A DNA stretch of 64,000 bases, taken from contig JAHJEG010000018.1 in assembly GCA_018825665.1 (NCBI GenBank), positions 21,832 through 85,831 on the forward strand, written 5' to 3'. The first letter of the stretch is position 1. Every line of letters begins with the position of its first letter. Shown one piece after another: positions 26,049 through 34,680 of this stretch. Both the position numbers and the translations under genes were made by a program. Origin of the DNA: a bacterium. GTDB taxonomy: Bacteria > Campylobacterota > Campylobacteria > Campylobacterales > Sulfurimonadaceae. The notes under the pieces are model-generated. The model saw only the letters and a list, made by a program, of their open reading frames with translations, was not told the origin of the DNA and ran no database searches.

Positions 26049-26792
26049 CTATAAAAGCTTCTCCTGCCCAATCCTGTAAAGAGCAAAATCATACTTTAGC
26101 GGGTCTTTGCTGTCAAAGGTTTTTAACGCTTGCGTCAGTTCTATTGCAGCTTCGAGGTCATATGTTTTTCTGCCGAGCAGACCAAGTCTTTTGGAGACCT
26201 TAAAAGTATGCGTATCGAGGGGAATAATCAAGTCCGCCTTGTCTATGCCGCTCCATAGACCCATATCAATAGTGTCTTTTCTTACCATCCACCGGAGAAA
26301 CATCATCCATCTTTTTAAGGCTCCTGCACCTTTTGTTTTCAAGGTCACTTTGGATATTAAAAAATTATAGCCTTGTGTGGCATGTGGATATTTTGATGTT
26401 ATCTCCCTGATTAACTCGTTTATCCCCTCAACGGTATTTTTGTTTTTTAGATATCCCCGCTTGAAAACATCTTCGAGTGTCGTTTTTTCATTTAATCTCT
26501 TAAGAGCTATAAACAAAGCTATAAGGTCCTCGCTCTTTTGAAATCGGTAATAATGCTTCGAGAGGGCTTGTTTAATTTCCTCATCGCTTTTTTTCAAAAG
26601 CGAAAAGTCCAGAGAATCCAAAAATTTGACTATCTGTTTTACATTTCCATAGGAAAAAAGCGCACAAACAAGTGCTATTGTCGGGTCATTATAACGGTAT
26701 GCCACGAAAATAGGGTCAAGTCTCTCCTGTGATATCTCACCGACCTGATTGCGTTTTTTTACCTCTAGATCCAAGCGTTTTTTTACATTCAT
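26049..26792 (-). CDS. TIGR02757 (DUF2400) family protein
   Basis: 247 residues, full length for a family seen mainly in Campylobacterota and Bacteroidota. Family features are DPIFVAYRYNDPTIALVCALFSYG near the start, WMMFLRWMVRKDTIDMGLW and IIPLDTHTFKVSKRLGL, the last two resembling the helix-hairpin-helix DNA glycosylase fold (an RWMVRKD-DTHT arrangement). The biochemical role is unknown; a base-excision role would be an inference. It follows rpoN by nine bases. A one-mismatch 11-mer (26379-26389) encodes YPHAT. Confidence 0.82.
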   Translation of the reverse strand: MNVKKRLDLEVKKRNQVGEISQERLDPIFVAYRYNDPTIALVCALFSYGNVKQIVKFLDSLDFSLLKKSDEEIKQALSKHYYRFQKSEDLIALFIALKRLNEKTTLEDVFKRGYLKNKNTVEGINELIREITSKYPHATQGYNFLISKVTLKTKGAGALKRWMMFLRWMVRKDTIDMGLWSGIDKADLIIPLDTHTFKVSKRLGLLGRKTYDLEAAIELTQALKTFDSKDPLKYDFALYRIGQEKLL

Positions 26793-26801
26793 AACTTTTG
26801 C

Positions 26802-28070
26802 CTAATGCAGATGATAGAGTTTTTTTCTTTCACTTGAGCCGGCTATATTTAACTGTTTTCTGTATTTGGCAATCGTTCGTCTCACCATTTTTACTTTAAA
26901 TTTTTCCTGGATCAAATCAAGAAGTTTCATGTCACTGAGCGGTTTTAATCTGCTCTCTTGCTTTACAAGCCCGATTAGAAACTCTTTTATGGCTGCATTT
27001 GAGACATCCTCGTCAATGGCCGTGGTAAAGAAATCCTTCATAGCAAACACACCTCGGTCGCATGCTATGTATTTGTTGGCAATTGCCCTTGAAATCGTAG
27101 ACGGATTATGCCCAAACTCATCAGCCAAAGTCTTGAGCGTAAGCGGCATGATAGCTCCACCCGTAAAAAACGCATACTGGTATTCCACAATCATAAGCCC
27201 CACTTTGTATAAGGTTGCTTTTCTCATATCCAGGGCGTCCACAAGACTCTTGGCCTCTTTAATTTTTTGTGAGATAAACTCATGCTCGACCGCATAGTTC
27301 GTATCTATGTTTATGCTTGGATAATACGCATCATTGAGTTTGACCTCTATGGAGTCCTCATCGTTGAAATATATCATCAAATCAGGCACTATCTGGGAAG
27401 AGTCTTCCTGATACTCGATAGAGGGAGGATTTTTGAAGGTACCCAAAACACGCATCACTTCACTGAAATTCTTTTCATCCGAATACGCGTGTATCCCGGG
27501 CAGATCATTGATGACCTGCACCGCAAGTCCGTAGGCTTCATCGCTTATATCCGAGCTCTCAAGCTGAAAGATAAAAGATTCTGCCAAATCCACAGCAGCA
27601 ATGCCTACAGGCTCTACATGGGCAAATCTGGCGCGCACTTTTTCAAACTCCTCTATGGAGATTTTATGCTTTTGGCAAAACTCTTCGCTTTGTCCTTCAT
27701 AGTAGCCGTTTTCATCCAGATTTGAGACAACAAAAGAAGCAATCTCCTGTGAGAGAGGAGTGGGAAAAAGCGGTTTGCCTATCTGCTCATCCAAAATATC
27801 ATAAAGGGAACGATTTTGGATGGTCAGGGCTTCTATCTGTTCGGTTCTTGAATTGCTCACTGCACCTGATATGATTTTTTTTGGAATTTTCTTTTCAAAC
27901 TCCTCTTCATATCCTGATGCAACTTCCACAACAGGATTGGCCTCGATAAACGGTGCCATCGCATCACCCAGGTCACTAAGGCTCGAATGTAAAATCGGCA
28001 GCCAGTTTCGCAGAGTATTGGAAAGTTTGTGTTTTGTCTCTACACTCTGAGTTTGTCTAAGGGCTGCCAT
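26802..28070 (-). CDS. rpoN: RNA polymerase sigma-54 factor
   Basis: Directs RNA polymerase to -24/-12 promoters; in this phylum it governs hook and other mid-stage flagellar genes with FlgR. 422 residues. The C-terminal RpoN box is RRTIAKYRKQL (from 397), and the helix-turn-helix reads TLKTLADEFGHNPSTISRAI. The N-terminal activator-interacting region I is divergent and contains few glutamines compared with enteric RpoN, as in Helicobacter. It lies in the conserved order tsaE-lptB-rpoN. A matching promoter is present before flgL. Confidence 0.95.
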   Translation of the reverse strand: MAALRQTQSVETKHKLSNTLRNWLPILHSSLSDLGDAMAPFIEANPVVEVASGYEEEFEKKIPKKIISGAVSNSRTEQIEALTIQNRSLYDILDEQIGKPLFPTPLSQEIASFVVSNLDENGYYEGQSEEFCQKHKISIEEFEKVRARFAHVEPVGIAAVDLAESFIFQLESSDISDEAYGLAVQVINDLPGIHAYSDEKNFSEVMRVLGTFKNPPSIEYQEDSSQIVPDLMIYFNDEDSIEVKLNDAYYPSINIDTNYAVEHEFISQKIKEAKSLVDALDMRKATLYKVGLMIVEYQYAFFTGGAIMPLTLKTLADEFGHNPSTISRAIANKYIACDRGVFAMKDFFTTAIDEDVSNAAIKEFLIGLVKQESRLKPLSDMKLLDLIQEKFKVKMVRRTIAKYRKQLNIAGSSERKKLYHLH

Positions 28071-28085
28071 ACATCATCTAAGCTC

Positions 28086-28814
28086 TTAAAGCTTAAACTC
28101 CTCACCCAGATAATGTGTACGTACATCCGCATTTCTTCCTATCTCTTCACTGGTTCCGCTCGCCAAAAGAGAACCCGATTTGATAACATAGGCTCTGTCG
28201 CAGACGGCCAGGGTTTCTCTGACATTGTGGTCTGTTATAAGCACTCCGATATCGTACTCTACAAGCTGCTTTATAACATTTTGGATATCCATGACGGCAA
28301 TAGGGTCTACCCCCGCAAAAGGCTCATCCAGAAGTAAAAACTTCGGTGCATTGACCAAGGCTCTTGCAATCTCGACACGACGACGCTCTCCGCCGCTGAG
28401 GCTTATCCCCTTACGGTAACGTATAGGCTCGATGTTGAACATATCCAGCAATTCGAGAATCCTTGCTTCTTGCGCGTCTTTGTCTTTGATGCCGACCTGT
28501 GCAGCTACCATCAGATTGTCTTCCACGCTTAAGTCTTTAAATATCGAAGCTTCCTGCGGGAGATAGCCTATTCCTCGTAGAGCTCTTTGATGAAGCGGCA
28601 TGCCTGAAATATTTTCACCGTCAAAGAACACCTCTCCTCCGCTGGCTTCAACCAGTCCGCAGATCATATAAAAGGTAGTTGTTTTTCCAGCTCCGTTTGG
28701 TCCCAAAAGTCCCACGACTTCACCGCTTGAGACCTCAAGACTCATCCCCTTGACTATTTCCAGATCTTTTATTTTTTTCTTTAAATCAATTGCCTTAAGC
28801 GTATGCATATTCAA
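28086..28814 (-). CDS. lptB: LPS export ABC transporter ATP-binding protein
   Basis: Powers removal of lipopolysaccharide from the inner membrane with LptFG. 242 residues: Walker A GPNGAGKTT (38-46), Q-loop LPQEASIFKDLSVEDNL, signature SLSGGERRRVEIARAL, Walker B LLLDEPFAGVDP and switch histidine in LITDHNVRETL, all intact and typical of LptB. It overlaps the end of tsaE by 20 bases. Confidence 0.95.
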   Translation of the reverse strand: MNMHTLKAIDLKKKIKDLEIVKGMSLEVSSGEVVGLLGPNGAGKTTTFYMICGLVEASGGEVFFDGENISGMPLHQRALRGIGYLPQEASIFKDLSVEDNLMVAAQVGIKDKDAQEARILELLDMFNIEPIRYRKGISLSGGERRRVEIARALVNAPKFLLLDEPFAGVDPIAVMDIQNVIKQLVEYDIGVLITDHNVRETLAVCDRAYVIKSGSLLASGTSEEIGRNADVRTHYLGEEFKL

Positions 28815-29214
28815 CCCTGTATTTTCTCATATCGTCTGAAATCTTTTCTATCTTTATAGTTAGCGTGTCTATCCCTGCCGAAGTAAGGATAGCGACAAGT
28901 TCATCACTGCCCCACTCTACAAAATGAAGACCCTCTTTTTCCAGCTCTTCCAACATCCCCAAAGATATGAAATGCTCCAGTCCGTGATTATATATATCAT
29001 AATGAAAAATCTTATCCCCGTAACAGTGCTGAAGTGAAAAAGTCGGAGACGTCACATCTGCGCCGTAGCCGAGTTTTTTAGCCATCTCTTTTACAAATGT
29101 CGTTTTTCCACATGCCAAGTCACCCTGCAAAATAACAACACCGTTTTTAAAGTTTTCGGCCACATCCTCGATTAAAATATGAAGCTCGCTGAGCTTGAGT
29201 TCATAACTCTTCAT
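28795..29214 (-). CDS. tsaE: tRNA threonylcarbamoyladenosine ATPase subunit TsaE
   Basis: ATPase that drives turnover of the TsaBD complex in t6A37 tRNA modification. 139 residues. The P-loop is GDLACGKTT (31-39); most homologues read GDLGAGKTT. The unusual AC comes from an exact dispersed 11-mer (29106-29116) lying over the P-loop codons. SPTFSLQHCYG, FHYDIYNHG and FVEWGSDE are the other family motifs. Its stop overlaps with lptB and its start with trpD by four bases. Confidence 0.93.
   Translation of the reverse strand: MKSYELKLSELHILIEDVAENFKNGVVILQGDLACGKTTFVKEMAKKLGYGADVTSPTFSLQHCYGDKIFHYDIYNHGLEHFISLGMLEELEKEGLHFVEWGSDELVAILTSAGIDTLTIKIEKISDDMRKYRVEYAYA
29106..29116 (-). repeat. Dispersed 11-mer, exact copy
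   Basis: TTCCACATGCC on the plus strand, within the tsaE P-loop. Confidence 0.8.
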
Positions 29215-30197
29215 AACTTATTGGAAACCTCTATTATCTGTCTTAATTTCTTTTTGGCTCTGGAATTTTTTATAGCTTCTCTGGCCATCTCCAGACCCTC
29301 TTGAATATCACGGGCAATACCGTCGACCATCAAAGCAGCGGCAGTGTTGATAAGCACGATATCTCTTTGCGCATCGGTAGCACTACCATCGAATATATTA
29401 TAAAGTATCTGTGCATTTTGTGCCGCGTCTGCTCCCATTATGGCTTTAAGAGGTGCTTTTTTTATACCGTATTCCTCAGGATCGATCTCAAACTCATGTA
29501 CCACCCCGTTACAAAGCCTCGACGCATACGTGATATCACTGATGCTTATCTCGTCCATCCCCTCTTTTGAACTTACGACCATAGCAGAGCTTGCGCCGTT
29601 CATTTTCAAGGCTTCAGCCATCTTGGGCACAAAGGCTTTATCAAAAACACCCAGAAGTGATTTTTGGGCACCTGCGGGATTTGTAAGAGGCCCGAGTATA
29701 TTAAAAATCGTCTTATCCGGTATGGTCTTTCTTACAGGAACGATAAAACTCATAGCGGGGTGGTGATTTGCCGCAAACATAAAGGTAAAGCCTGTCTCTT
29801 CCAAAAGCTTTGCACTGTTTTGCATGCTCAAATCAAGTCTTATTCCCAGATGTTCAAACATATCTGCACTTCCGGATTTCGACGTGATAGAGCGGCTTCC
29901 GTGTTTTGCCACGTAGGTTCCACATGCCGAGACCAGAAGCGATGCGGTGGATGAGATGTTAAAAGAGCCTATCTTGTCTCCCCCCGTTCCTACCACATCG
30001 ATGATCTTTGGACGAAGTTCTTCGGGTATAGGCAAGGGTATCGCAAAAGATCTCATCACCTCAGCGGCAGCTGCAATCGTACTTACACTGGTATTTTCAT
30101 CGAGGGTCAATGAGAGCAAAAACTCCCGCATGACCTCATCATTCATTTCGTGTTTAAACAGTGACGTAAAAGCTGTTTTTGCTTCTTCATATTTCAT
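29211..30197 (-). CDS. trpD: Anthranilate phosphoribosyltransferase
   Basis: Transfers phosphoribose from PRPP to anthranilate, the second step of tryptophan synthesis. 328 residues. PRPP loop DVVGTGGDKIGSFNISS (GTGGD at 70-74), KHGSRSITSKSGSAD, the anthranilate-binding NHHPAM and ILGPLTNPA are present. It sits apart from other trp genes, between an S4 protein and tsaE with four-base overlaps on each side. An exact 11-mer (29918-29928) encodes SACGT. Confidence 0.95.
   Translation of the reverse strand: MKYEEAKTAFTSLFKHEMNDEVMREFLLSLTLDENTSVSTIAAAAEVMRSFAIPLPIPEELRPKIIDVVGTGGDKIGSFNISSTASLLVSACGTYVAKHGSRSITSKSGSADMFEHLGIRLDLSMQNSAKLLEETGFTFMFAANHHPAMSFIVPVRKTIPDKTIFNILGPLTNPAGAQKSLLGVFDKAFVPKMAEALKMNGASSAMVVSSKEGMDEISISDITYASRLCNGVVHEFEIDPEEYGIKKAPLKAIMGADAAQNAQILYNIFDGSATDAQRDIVLINTAAALMVDGIARDIQEGLEMAREAIKNSRAKKKLRQIIEVSNKL
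29918..29928 (-). repeat. Dispersed 11-mer, exact copy
   Basis: TTCCACATGCC on the plus strand inside trpD. Confidence 0.8.
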
Positions 30198-30442
30198 GAA
30201 AGCTCCTTTATATACTCATGCTGTAAAGATTTTGGCGTGGATTTTGCAGTCGGTATCTGAAGCACTTCATATTTTTTACAAGACTCAAGATAGTTGATAG
30301 TGATAATACTGCCAACCTCAACATTCTTGCTTGCTTTTGCCACGACACCGTTTATCAAAACAACACCGTTATGTATCATATCCTGTGCGACAGAACGTCT
30401 TTTTGTAATATTTACCGAATTTAAAAACTTATCTATTCTCAT
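30194..30442 (-). CDS. S4-domain RNA-binding protein (Hsp15/RqcP-like)
   Basis: 82 residues, nearly all one S4 domain: MRIDKFLNSVNITKRRSVAQ, GVVLINGVVAKASKNV, VGSIITINY. Small S4 proteins of this type bind 50S subunits with peptidyl-tRNA (Hsp15) or take part in C-terminal tailing (RqcP); which of the two applies here cannot be told from sequence. It appears to head the operon with trpD, tsaE, lptB, rpoN and the TIGR02757 gene. Confidence 0.8.
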   Translation of the reverse strand: MRIDKFLNSVNITKRRSVAQDMIHNGVVLINGVVAKASKNVEVGSIITINYLESCKKYEVLQIPTAKSTPKSLQHEYIKELS

Positions 30443-30566
30443 TGTTTGACTTTTAAAATTTATTTTGGGTTATTGTAGAGTAATCAAACTGAAAGAAATG
30501 TAAGAAAATGTAAGAAGTGGAACATTTTTTGCGTATTTTGAAGAATTAGATATTTATCTGGGAGAT

Positions 30567-30602
30567 TTCCACATGCCGCAATATTTTTTGGCATGTGGAA
30601 AC
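30567..30602. repeat. Inverted pair of the dispersed 11-mer forming a hairpin after ygiQ
   Basis: TTTCCACATGCC (30567-30578) and GGCATGTGGAAA (30591-30602) form a perfect 12-bp stem with a 12-base loop, five bases past the ygiQ stop codon. Both arms are exact copies of the dispersed 11-mer. Its position fits a transcription terminator for ygiQ, as inverted uptake sequences act in Neisseria. There is no clear U-tract on the minus strand, so termination is inferred. It accounts for the 30443-30607 gap along with the S4-gene promoter. Confidence 0.75.
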
Positions 30603-30607
30603 TGTTT

Positions 30608-32383
30608 TTATGAAGCAAATCCGCTGGCAAAATTATCTTTGGCAACCACTATCTGTTTTTGTTTCTCTTTTCTTTTTGTGTCTTTTTCGACAAATATTTT
30701 TTTACGCGTTACGGGGTCCATCTCCGTATAATACATAAGAGCAGAGTATGTTCCCGGCGTCGGGGTAAACACCTGAGCCTGTTCGGGATTCATCTGCAGT
30801 TCATTTGTCGTAAAATCTTTGAGTTCGTGCATATCCTTGTCCGTGCATCCCGGATGTGCGGCAATCAGATAGTACGTCAAAAACTGCTGTTTGCCCTCCT
30901 CTTTGTTTAATCGGTCGTAAAGTTTTTTAAAATCAATCAGTGTCTGTTTTCCAGGTTTGCCCATGAGTTCGAGGACATGCTGCTGTGTATGCTCCGGGGC
31001 AACTTTCATCTGTCCTGAAATATGGTGTTTGACCATCTCTTTGAGGTAGGAGTAGCCGTGTTTTTTATCTTCTGTAATGAGGTCGTATCGAACACCCGAA
31101 GCCACAAAGGCCTTTCTGACCCCTTCTACTTCCCTGACCTGACGAAGAAGATTTATATTTCTGCTATGGTCAACTTTCATGGAGTTACAAAGATGACTGG
31201 CATCCACACATCGCTGATGGTCACAGGTTCCGAGTTTTAACTTCTTGTTACATTCATACCCGTACATATTTGCCGTCGGACCTCCGACATCGCTGATGAT
31301 TCCCTTGTAGTCTTTATACCGGTTAAACTCTTTTGCCTCTTTGAGTATATTTGTTTCAGAGCGTGTTCGAATAGTTCTTCCCTGATGCACGCCTATAGCA
31401 CAAAAATTACATTCTCCCCAACAGCCGTGGTGCGTCATAATTGAAAACTTTATAGTCTCCAGACACTTTACCTTGCCCCACTTGGCGTAATAGGGATGCA
31501 GTTCTCTGGTAAAGGGGAGATTCGAATTGGCATCCATCTCCTCTTCATTGAGATAATCACAGGGAGGATTTTGAATAAGATAGCGTGCATCCACGGGCTG
31601 ACATAGACCTTTTGCCGCTATGGGGTCATTGTTGTCATAAAACAGGTCAAAGAGGTCTATATATTTCTCTTTGTCATCCAGACACTCCTGATGTGAGGGA
31701 AGCTGATGATACTCATGTTTTGGCTCTTTGGCTATGTAACATACACCCCGTATATCCGTATAGTCTCTTTTTTCTGCAATGGCTTTTGTCAATTGCTCCA
31801 GCGCTATTTCGCCCATGCCGTAGATAAGGATGTCGGCCTTGGAATCAAAGAGTATAGGTTTTTTAAGCTTGTTGGACCAGTAGTCATAATGGGTCACGCG
31901 TCTTAGACTGGCCTCAATTCCCCCAAGCACCAAAGGAACCGTATTCTTAAAGTGCTGTCTGATAAGGTTGCAGTATACGCTTAGAGCACGGTCAGGTCTT
32001 TTATCGTTTTTTCCGCCGGGTGTATAGTCGTCCGTGTTTCTGAACTTCTTGGTCGCCGTATAGTTGCTCACCATGCTGTCCACACTTCCGCCGCTCACAC
32101 CCCAATACAAACGAGGTTCGCCAAGACGCATGATGTCATCGCCGTTTTTAATATCAGGCTGCCCTATCATCCCAACCCTGTAACCGAGTCTCTCCAGCAT
32201 TCTTCCCACCATTGCCACACCGATAAAAGGGGAGTCGATGTAGGCATCGCCGCTGACAAGGATCACATCACAATAATCCCAGCCCCTTGCATCCATATCG
32301 GCTCTGCATGTCGGTAAAAAATCTTTCTCGGTAAATTGCAGCGTATCTTTTTTTGTTTGGGGATTTTTGTTTCTTCTACTCAT
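30608..32383 (-). CDS. ygiQ: YgiQ family radical SAM protein
   Basis: 591 residues. A B12-binding-like N-terminal half (VILVSGDAYIDSPFIGVAMVGR) precedes a radical SAM core with the cluster motif HHGCWGECNFCAIG (about residue 319) and a C-terminal DUF3362-like region. The family is widespread but its reaction is unknown. ATG 32383 has AAAGG upstream. The gene stands alone between two intergenic sites that both carry dispersed 11-mers: the inverted pair after it and a single copy 13 bases before its start. Confidence 0.88.
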   Translation of the reverse strand: MSRRNKNPQTKKDTLQFTEKDFLPTCRADMDARGWDYCDVILVSGDAYIDSPFIGVAMVGRMLERLGYRVGMIGQPDIKNGDDIMRLGEPRLYWGVSGGSVDSMVSNYTATKKFRNTDDYTPGGKNDKRPDRALSVYCNLIRQHFKNTVPLVLGGIEASLRRVTHYDYWSNKLKKPILFDSKADILIYGMGEIALEQLTKAIAEKRDYTDIRGVCYIAKEPKHEYHQLPSHQECLDDKEKYIDLFDLFYDNNDPIAAKGLCQPVDARYLIQNPPCDYLNEEEMDANSNLPFTRELHPYYAKWGKVKCLETIKFSIMTHHGCWGECNFCAIGVHQGRTIRTRSETNILKEAKEFNRYKDYKGIISDVGGPTANMYGYECNKKLKLGTCDHQRCVDASHLCNSMKVDHSRNINLLRQVREVEGVRKAFVASGVRYDLITEDKKHGYSYLKEMVKHHISGQMKVAPEHTQQHVLELMGKPGKQTLIDFKKLYDRLNKEEGKQQFLTYYLIAAHPGCTDKDMHELKDFTTNELQMNPEQAQVFTPTPGTYSALMYYTEMDPVTRKKIFVEKDTKRKEKQKQIVVAKDNFASGFAS

Positions 32384-32395
32384 ATCGTGACCTTT

Positions 32396-32406
32396 GGCAT
32401 GTGGAA
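32396..32406 (+). repeat. Dispersed 11-mer, exact copy
   Basis: GGCATGTGGAA in the divergent gap between ygiQ and the acyl-CoA synthetase gene. Confidence 0.8.
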
Positions 32407-32480
32407 GTTGCGTGTTTAAATAAATATCTAACTTTTATATGTATAATAATACTCAATCAATTTAAAATAAGAGATTATAC

Positions 32481-34151
32481 ATGAAGTACCCTTATGAAAA
32501 TTTAGAAAACTTTACACTTCCGAGCCTGCTTGAGAGATCAGCCGGTCTGTATGCGGACAAGCCCTCCTTTGCCAACGTAGGCGGTGACGCCATAAGCTAT
32601 GCGGAGTTCGCTCAAAGGGTGCAGGACACAATCACCCTCCTGAGACAAAACGGCATAAAAAAAGGGGACAAGGTCTTATTGCTGAGCGAGAACATGCCCA
32701 ACTGGGGCGTGGCATATTTTGCAGTTACATATTTTGGAGGCGTCATCGTCCCTGTCTTGCCCGACTTTCATCCCTCGGATGTGCACCACATTCTAAGACA
32801 TTCGGAGGCCAAAGCGATTTTTATCTCAAGCAGGCACCAATCCACCATCGAAGATTGTGACAGAGCCCATATCAACTTTGTTATCAACCTGGATACTCTT
32901 GGAATGGTGGACGAGTATACCAATGACAGCTATATGCTGAAAATAAAACAAAAAATTGCAAAAACTTCACATACTTCCGCCAAACCCCTAGAGGACGATT
33001 TGGCGGCTATTATCTACACATCGGGAACGACAGGGCACTCCAAAGGTGTTATGCTCTCCCATAAAAATCTTGTGACCAACGCCCTTTCATCTTTTTCAAA
33101 AGTAAAGATTGAACCTGAGGATGTCTTCTTATCCATCCTCCCGCTGGCGCATACCCTGGAATGTACGGTAGGGCTTATCGTTCCCGTACTTCACGGCGCA
33201 AGCGTCTATTATATAGACAAAGCACCTACTCCAAGCGTACTCCTAAAGGCATTTGAAGTTGTAAAACCGACAATGATGCTCAGTGTTCCTCTTATCATAG
33301 AAAAAATCTACAAGAATAAGATTTTGCCAAAATTTACAGACTCCCTTATAATGAGGACTCTCTACAGCCTTCCTTTTATAAGAAAGACATTAAACAAAAT
33401 AGCGGGCAAAAAACTGATAGAAACATTTGGCGGGAGAATGAGATTTTTCGGCATCGGGGGAGCCGCTCTTTCACCTTTTGTAGAACAGTTTTTGATTGAA
33501 GCGGAATTTCCCTATGTAATCGGCTACGGACTGACCGAAACTGCACCTCTTTTAGCAGGGGGGATATCCGGTGAAGTGCAAAGAATAAAGTCTACAGGTA
33601 CGGCATTCGCAGGGGTAGAATTAAAAATAAAAGATAAGAACCCGCAAACCGGAGAGGGTGAGATAATAGCAAAATCACCAAGCGTGATGCTCGGCTATTA
33701 CAAGGACGAGGAAAAGACAAAAGAGGTTATGGATGATGGCTGGTTTCTAACCGGAGACCTGGGATACATTGACGATGACGGATATCTGTATATAAGCGGA
33801 AGAAGCAAGAACGTGATTATAGGCTCCGACGGAAAAAATATATATCCGGAGCAAATAGAGTCCCTTATAAACCAGAATATAGCGGTACTTGATTCACTAG
33901 TCATGGAGCAAGACGGCAAACTCGTAGCTAGAATACATCTCGATTATGAGCTTATCGATAAAATGTTTGAAGCGGATAAAAATCCTGATGACAAGGTGAG
34001 AGAAGAGATAAGCAACTTTTTAGAGGAGATGCGCAAAGATGTAAACTCAAAAATATCCTCTTTTTCAAGAATGGTAAAGTTTATAGAGCAGATTGAACCC
34101 TTTATAAAAACTCCAACCAAAAAAATAAAAAGATATTTGTACACAACATAA
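32481..34151 (+). CDS. AMP-binding long-chain fatty acid-CoA ligase (or acyl-ACP synthetase)
   Basis: Activates a fatty acid with ATP through an acyl-adenylate. 556 residues of the ANL superfamily: P-loop YTSGTTGHSKGVMLSH (about 178), A5 GYGLTETAP, A7 WFLTGDLGYID and A8 YISGRSKNVI. The lysine of A10 is within TPTKKIKR. The family is FadD-like; no beta-oxidation genes are near, so recycling of membrane fatty acids is the more probable role. Next to it lie a PH-like membrane protein and, further on, cardiolipin synthase. Confidence 0.88.
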   Translation: MKYPYENLENFTLPSLLERSAGLYADKPSFANVGGDAISYAEFAQRVQDTITLLRQNGIKKGDKVLLLSENMPNWGVAYFAVTYFGGVIVPVLPDFHPSDVHHILRHSEAKAIFISSRHQSTIEDCDRAHINFVINLDTLGMVDEYTNDSYMLKIKQKIAKTSHTSAKPLEDDLAAIIYTSGTTGHSKGVMLSHKNLVTNALSSFSKVKIEPEDVFLSILPLAHTLECTVGLIVPVLHGASVYYIDKAPTPSVLLKAFEVVKPTMMLSVPLIIEKIYKNKILPKFTDSLIMRTLYSLPFIRKTLNKIAGKKLIETFGGRMRFFGIGGAALSPFVEQFLIEAEFPYVIGYGLTETAPLLAGGISGEVQRIKSTGTAFAGVELKIKDKNPQTGEGEIIAKSPSVMLGYYKDEEKTKEVMDDGWFLTGDLGYIDDDGYLYISGRSKNVIIGSDGKNIYPEQIESLINQNIAVLDSLVMEQDGKLVARIHLDYELIDKMFEADKNPDDKVREEISNFLEEMRKDVNSKISSFSRMVKFIEQIEPFIKTPTKKIKRYLYTT

Positions 34152-34160
34152 GAAGATACG

Positions 34161-34652
34161 ATGAATAATCTAAAAAAAGTTTTGTCCCAAGACGAATCCG
34201 TGCTTGTCAGCGCGGATATTTCCAAAACATTTTACAACGGGATACTTTCCCTCTATGCTCTTGGTCTTTTACTTCTTTTTATAGGCTATGAATATGAGAT
34301 CGGGGTTATCGGACTCGTTTTAATTTTACGAACCTTTTATGTGCATTTGAACGAGATAAAAGAGAAAAAGTCGTATAACTGCCTCTTAACAGAAAAAAGG
34401 CTCATCATTTTAAAAGGGCACAAATCAAAAGAGATATTTCCTATCAATCTAAAAGATATCAGGACTATATATATCAAGCCTGTCAGTGAAAGGTTTAAGG
34501 GCTTGCTGGATGTCGGCACACTTGAAGTCGTAACCACGTCCGGAGGAAGATATGTCATTAAAAATATCAAAAAACCCTATCTGTATCACAGGGCTATTAT
34601 CGGAGATATTGTCAGCGCTACAAACTATTCCAATAAAAATAAGAGAGGATAA
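34161..34652 (+). CDS. Membrane protein with a bacterial PH-like domain
   Basis: 163 residues. Two membrane segments (GILSLYALGLLLLFIGYEY, IGVIGLVLILRTFYV) are followed by a YdbS/DUF304-type PH-like domain: YNCLLTEKRLIILKG, IFPINLKDIRTIYI, VGTLEVVTTSGG. Proteins of this type face the cytoplasm with the PH domain; their ligand is unknown. It follows the acyl-CoA ligase by nine bases and is likely cotranscribed. Its TAA lies inside the shared terminator. Confidence 0.75.
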   Translation: MNNLKKVLSQDESVLVSADISKTFYNGILSLYALGLLLLFIGYEYEIGVIGLVLILRTFYVHLNEIKEKKSYNCLLTEKRLIILKGHKSKEIFPINLKDIRTIYIKPVSERFKGLLDVGTLEVVTTSGGRYVIKNIKKPYLYHRAIIGDIVSATNYSNKNKRG

Positions 34653-34680
34653 AAGGCAGTACCCTTTATCCCCTCTCTTA
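34640..34680. terminator. Bidirectional hairpin spanning two stop codons
   Basis: TAAGAGAGG-ATAAAAGG pairs with CCCTTTAT-CCCCTCTCTTA with a small bulge around CAGTA. The left arm includes the TAA of the PH-like gene (34650-34652) and the right end the TAA of ppaC (34678-34680). Confidence 0.75.

Noticed and set aside
30567..30602. The hairpin after ygiQ as an end of a small transposon or a MITE
   Set aside because: No target duplication, no partner end and no transposase; the arms are simply two copies of the dispersed 11-mer.
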